Of a stretch of DNA of 64,000 nucleotides, positions 63,774 through 64,000 are shown piece by piece. The DNA lies in contig NC_079875.1 of NCBI RefSeq assembly GCF_029227915.1, positions 22,935,001-22,999,000 of the forward strand, written 5' to 3'. The notes under the pieces are model-generated. The model saw only the letters and a program-made list of their open reading frames with translations, was not told where the DNA came from and did no database searches. The stretch is from Hydractinia symbiolongicarpus (Eukaryota > Cnidaria > Hydrozoa > Anthoathecata > Hydractiniidae). Positions within the stretch are counted from its first letter, which is position 1, and each line of letters opens with the position of its first letter. Made by a program: the position numbers and the translations under genes.

Positions 63774-64000
63774 TGGAAACACATTAGTTACGTGTAAGAT
63801 CTTTTTAGACGGCAAACAGCCATATTACAAGGTTTGGTGGCCTTTGCCCGTAATTGACAATGTTCTAAGGCCGTGATATTAAGGAAAACGATTTCAGACG
63901 TCAAATTCCATTGAGAGTGGAAGGACTAGAGCGATGATAACTTCCTTAAGGACGTAGAACCGCGTGAATTACTTCTAAGGCTGTTATTAGGCTGCAAAAG
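63774..64000 (+). repeat. Partial trimer at window end
   Basis: A runs 63774-63954 and B is cut at position 46 by the window edge. Private changes in A are aacgatttcag, caaattcc and gactagagcgatg. No sign of the array ending is visible. Confidence 0.95.

Larger units (their letters stand above)
1..64000 (+). repeat. Satellite array, trimeric 544-bp higher-order repeat
   Basis: Tandem A-B-C trimers fill the whole window with no inversion, gap or insertion. A-monomer starts that open a unit are recognised by tggaaacacatta followed by gtaagatc; B by tagaacc; C by tggaaacata or tggaaacacatga followed by gtaagacc. Regular trimers run as 1-5436 (10), 6340-11235 (9), 12123-14298 (4), 15186-26066 (20), 26429-35676 (17), 36039-41476 (10), 41839-61418 (36), 61781-62867 (2) and 63230-63773 (1). 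Most are exactly 544 bp; the rest differ by 1-8 bp. The irregular units are listed separately. Length, monomer size and homogeneity are those of a centromeric or pericentromeric satellite; centromere function is inference. The family is not recognised. Confidence 0.98.

Noticed and set aside
1-64000. CRISPR array
   Set aside because: Units are 181 or 544 bp and contiguous, with no short repeats separated by unique spacers.
1-64000. Known satellite families (human alpha, Arabidopsis 178-bp, maize CentC and knob) and the CENP-B box
   Set aside because: Monomer length and sequence do not match what I recall of these families. No site on either strand of the consensus trimer fits the CENP-B core. 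The short cccgtaat and cccgtggt stretches lack the required spacing.
1-64000. Ribosomal DNA spacer, tRNA genes, telomere repeats or transposon ends
   Set aside because: No rRNA or tRNA motifs, no short telomere-type tandem, and no terminal inverted repeats or target duplications were seen. All sequence is accounted for by the monomers.

Overview
The whole window is one uninterrupted satellite DNA array. I see no gene, RNA gene, transposon or unique sequence. The basic unit is a head-to-tail monomer of about 181 bp. Three diverged monomer types alternate in fixed order, A (181 bp), B (182 bp) and C (181 bp), giving a trimeric higher-order repeat (HOR) of 544 bp. I traced every unit by hand. 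There are 109 regular A-B-C trimers and ten irregular units made by unequal recombination, and the window ends inside a trimer; unit lengths sum exactly to 64,000 bp. That is 353 complete monomers plus one partial, all in the same orientation. Both window ends lie inside the array, so the array is longer than 64 kb.

The organism is a eukaryote. Megabase-type arrays of roughly 180-bp monomers with HOR structure are typical of centromeric or pericentromeric satellites in plants and animals. I do not recognise the family. From memory it does not match human alpha satellite, the Arabidopsis 178-bp repeat, maize CentC or knob repeats, and I find no canonical CENP-B box. Consensus A is about 42% GC with CpG at about the expected frequency. 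I cannot name a species.

Layout: 1-6339 carries trimers marked by an 8-bp deletion in B and a 4-bp insertion in C, ending in an irregular pentamer. 6340-11235 is built on a four-HOR (2,176 bp) repeat. 11236-17363 holds two copies of a segment with C/B and A/C hybrid monomers, 3,063 bp apart. 17364-26066 is regular trimers. 26067-44557 contains three near-identical copies of a segment with an A/B hybrid dimer (offsets 9,610 and 5,800 bp). 44558-58850 is largely made of copies of sequence further left in the window (offsets about 6.0, 6.5, 11.2 and 24.7 kb). 58851-64000 has two more A/B hybrid dimers.

The array works as a recombining unit rather than as genes. Eight of ten hybrid junctions fall in one 23-26 bp stretch that holds a 17-bp box shared by all three monomer types. 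The other two are copies of a single junction with only 2 bp of microhomology. Nested duplications carry each rearrangement to new places, so the rearrangements can be placed in rough order of age.
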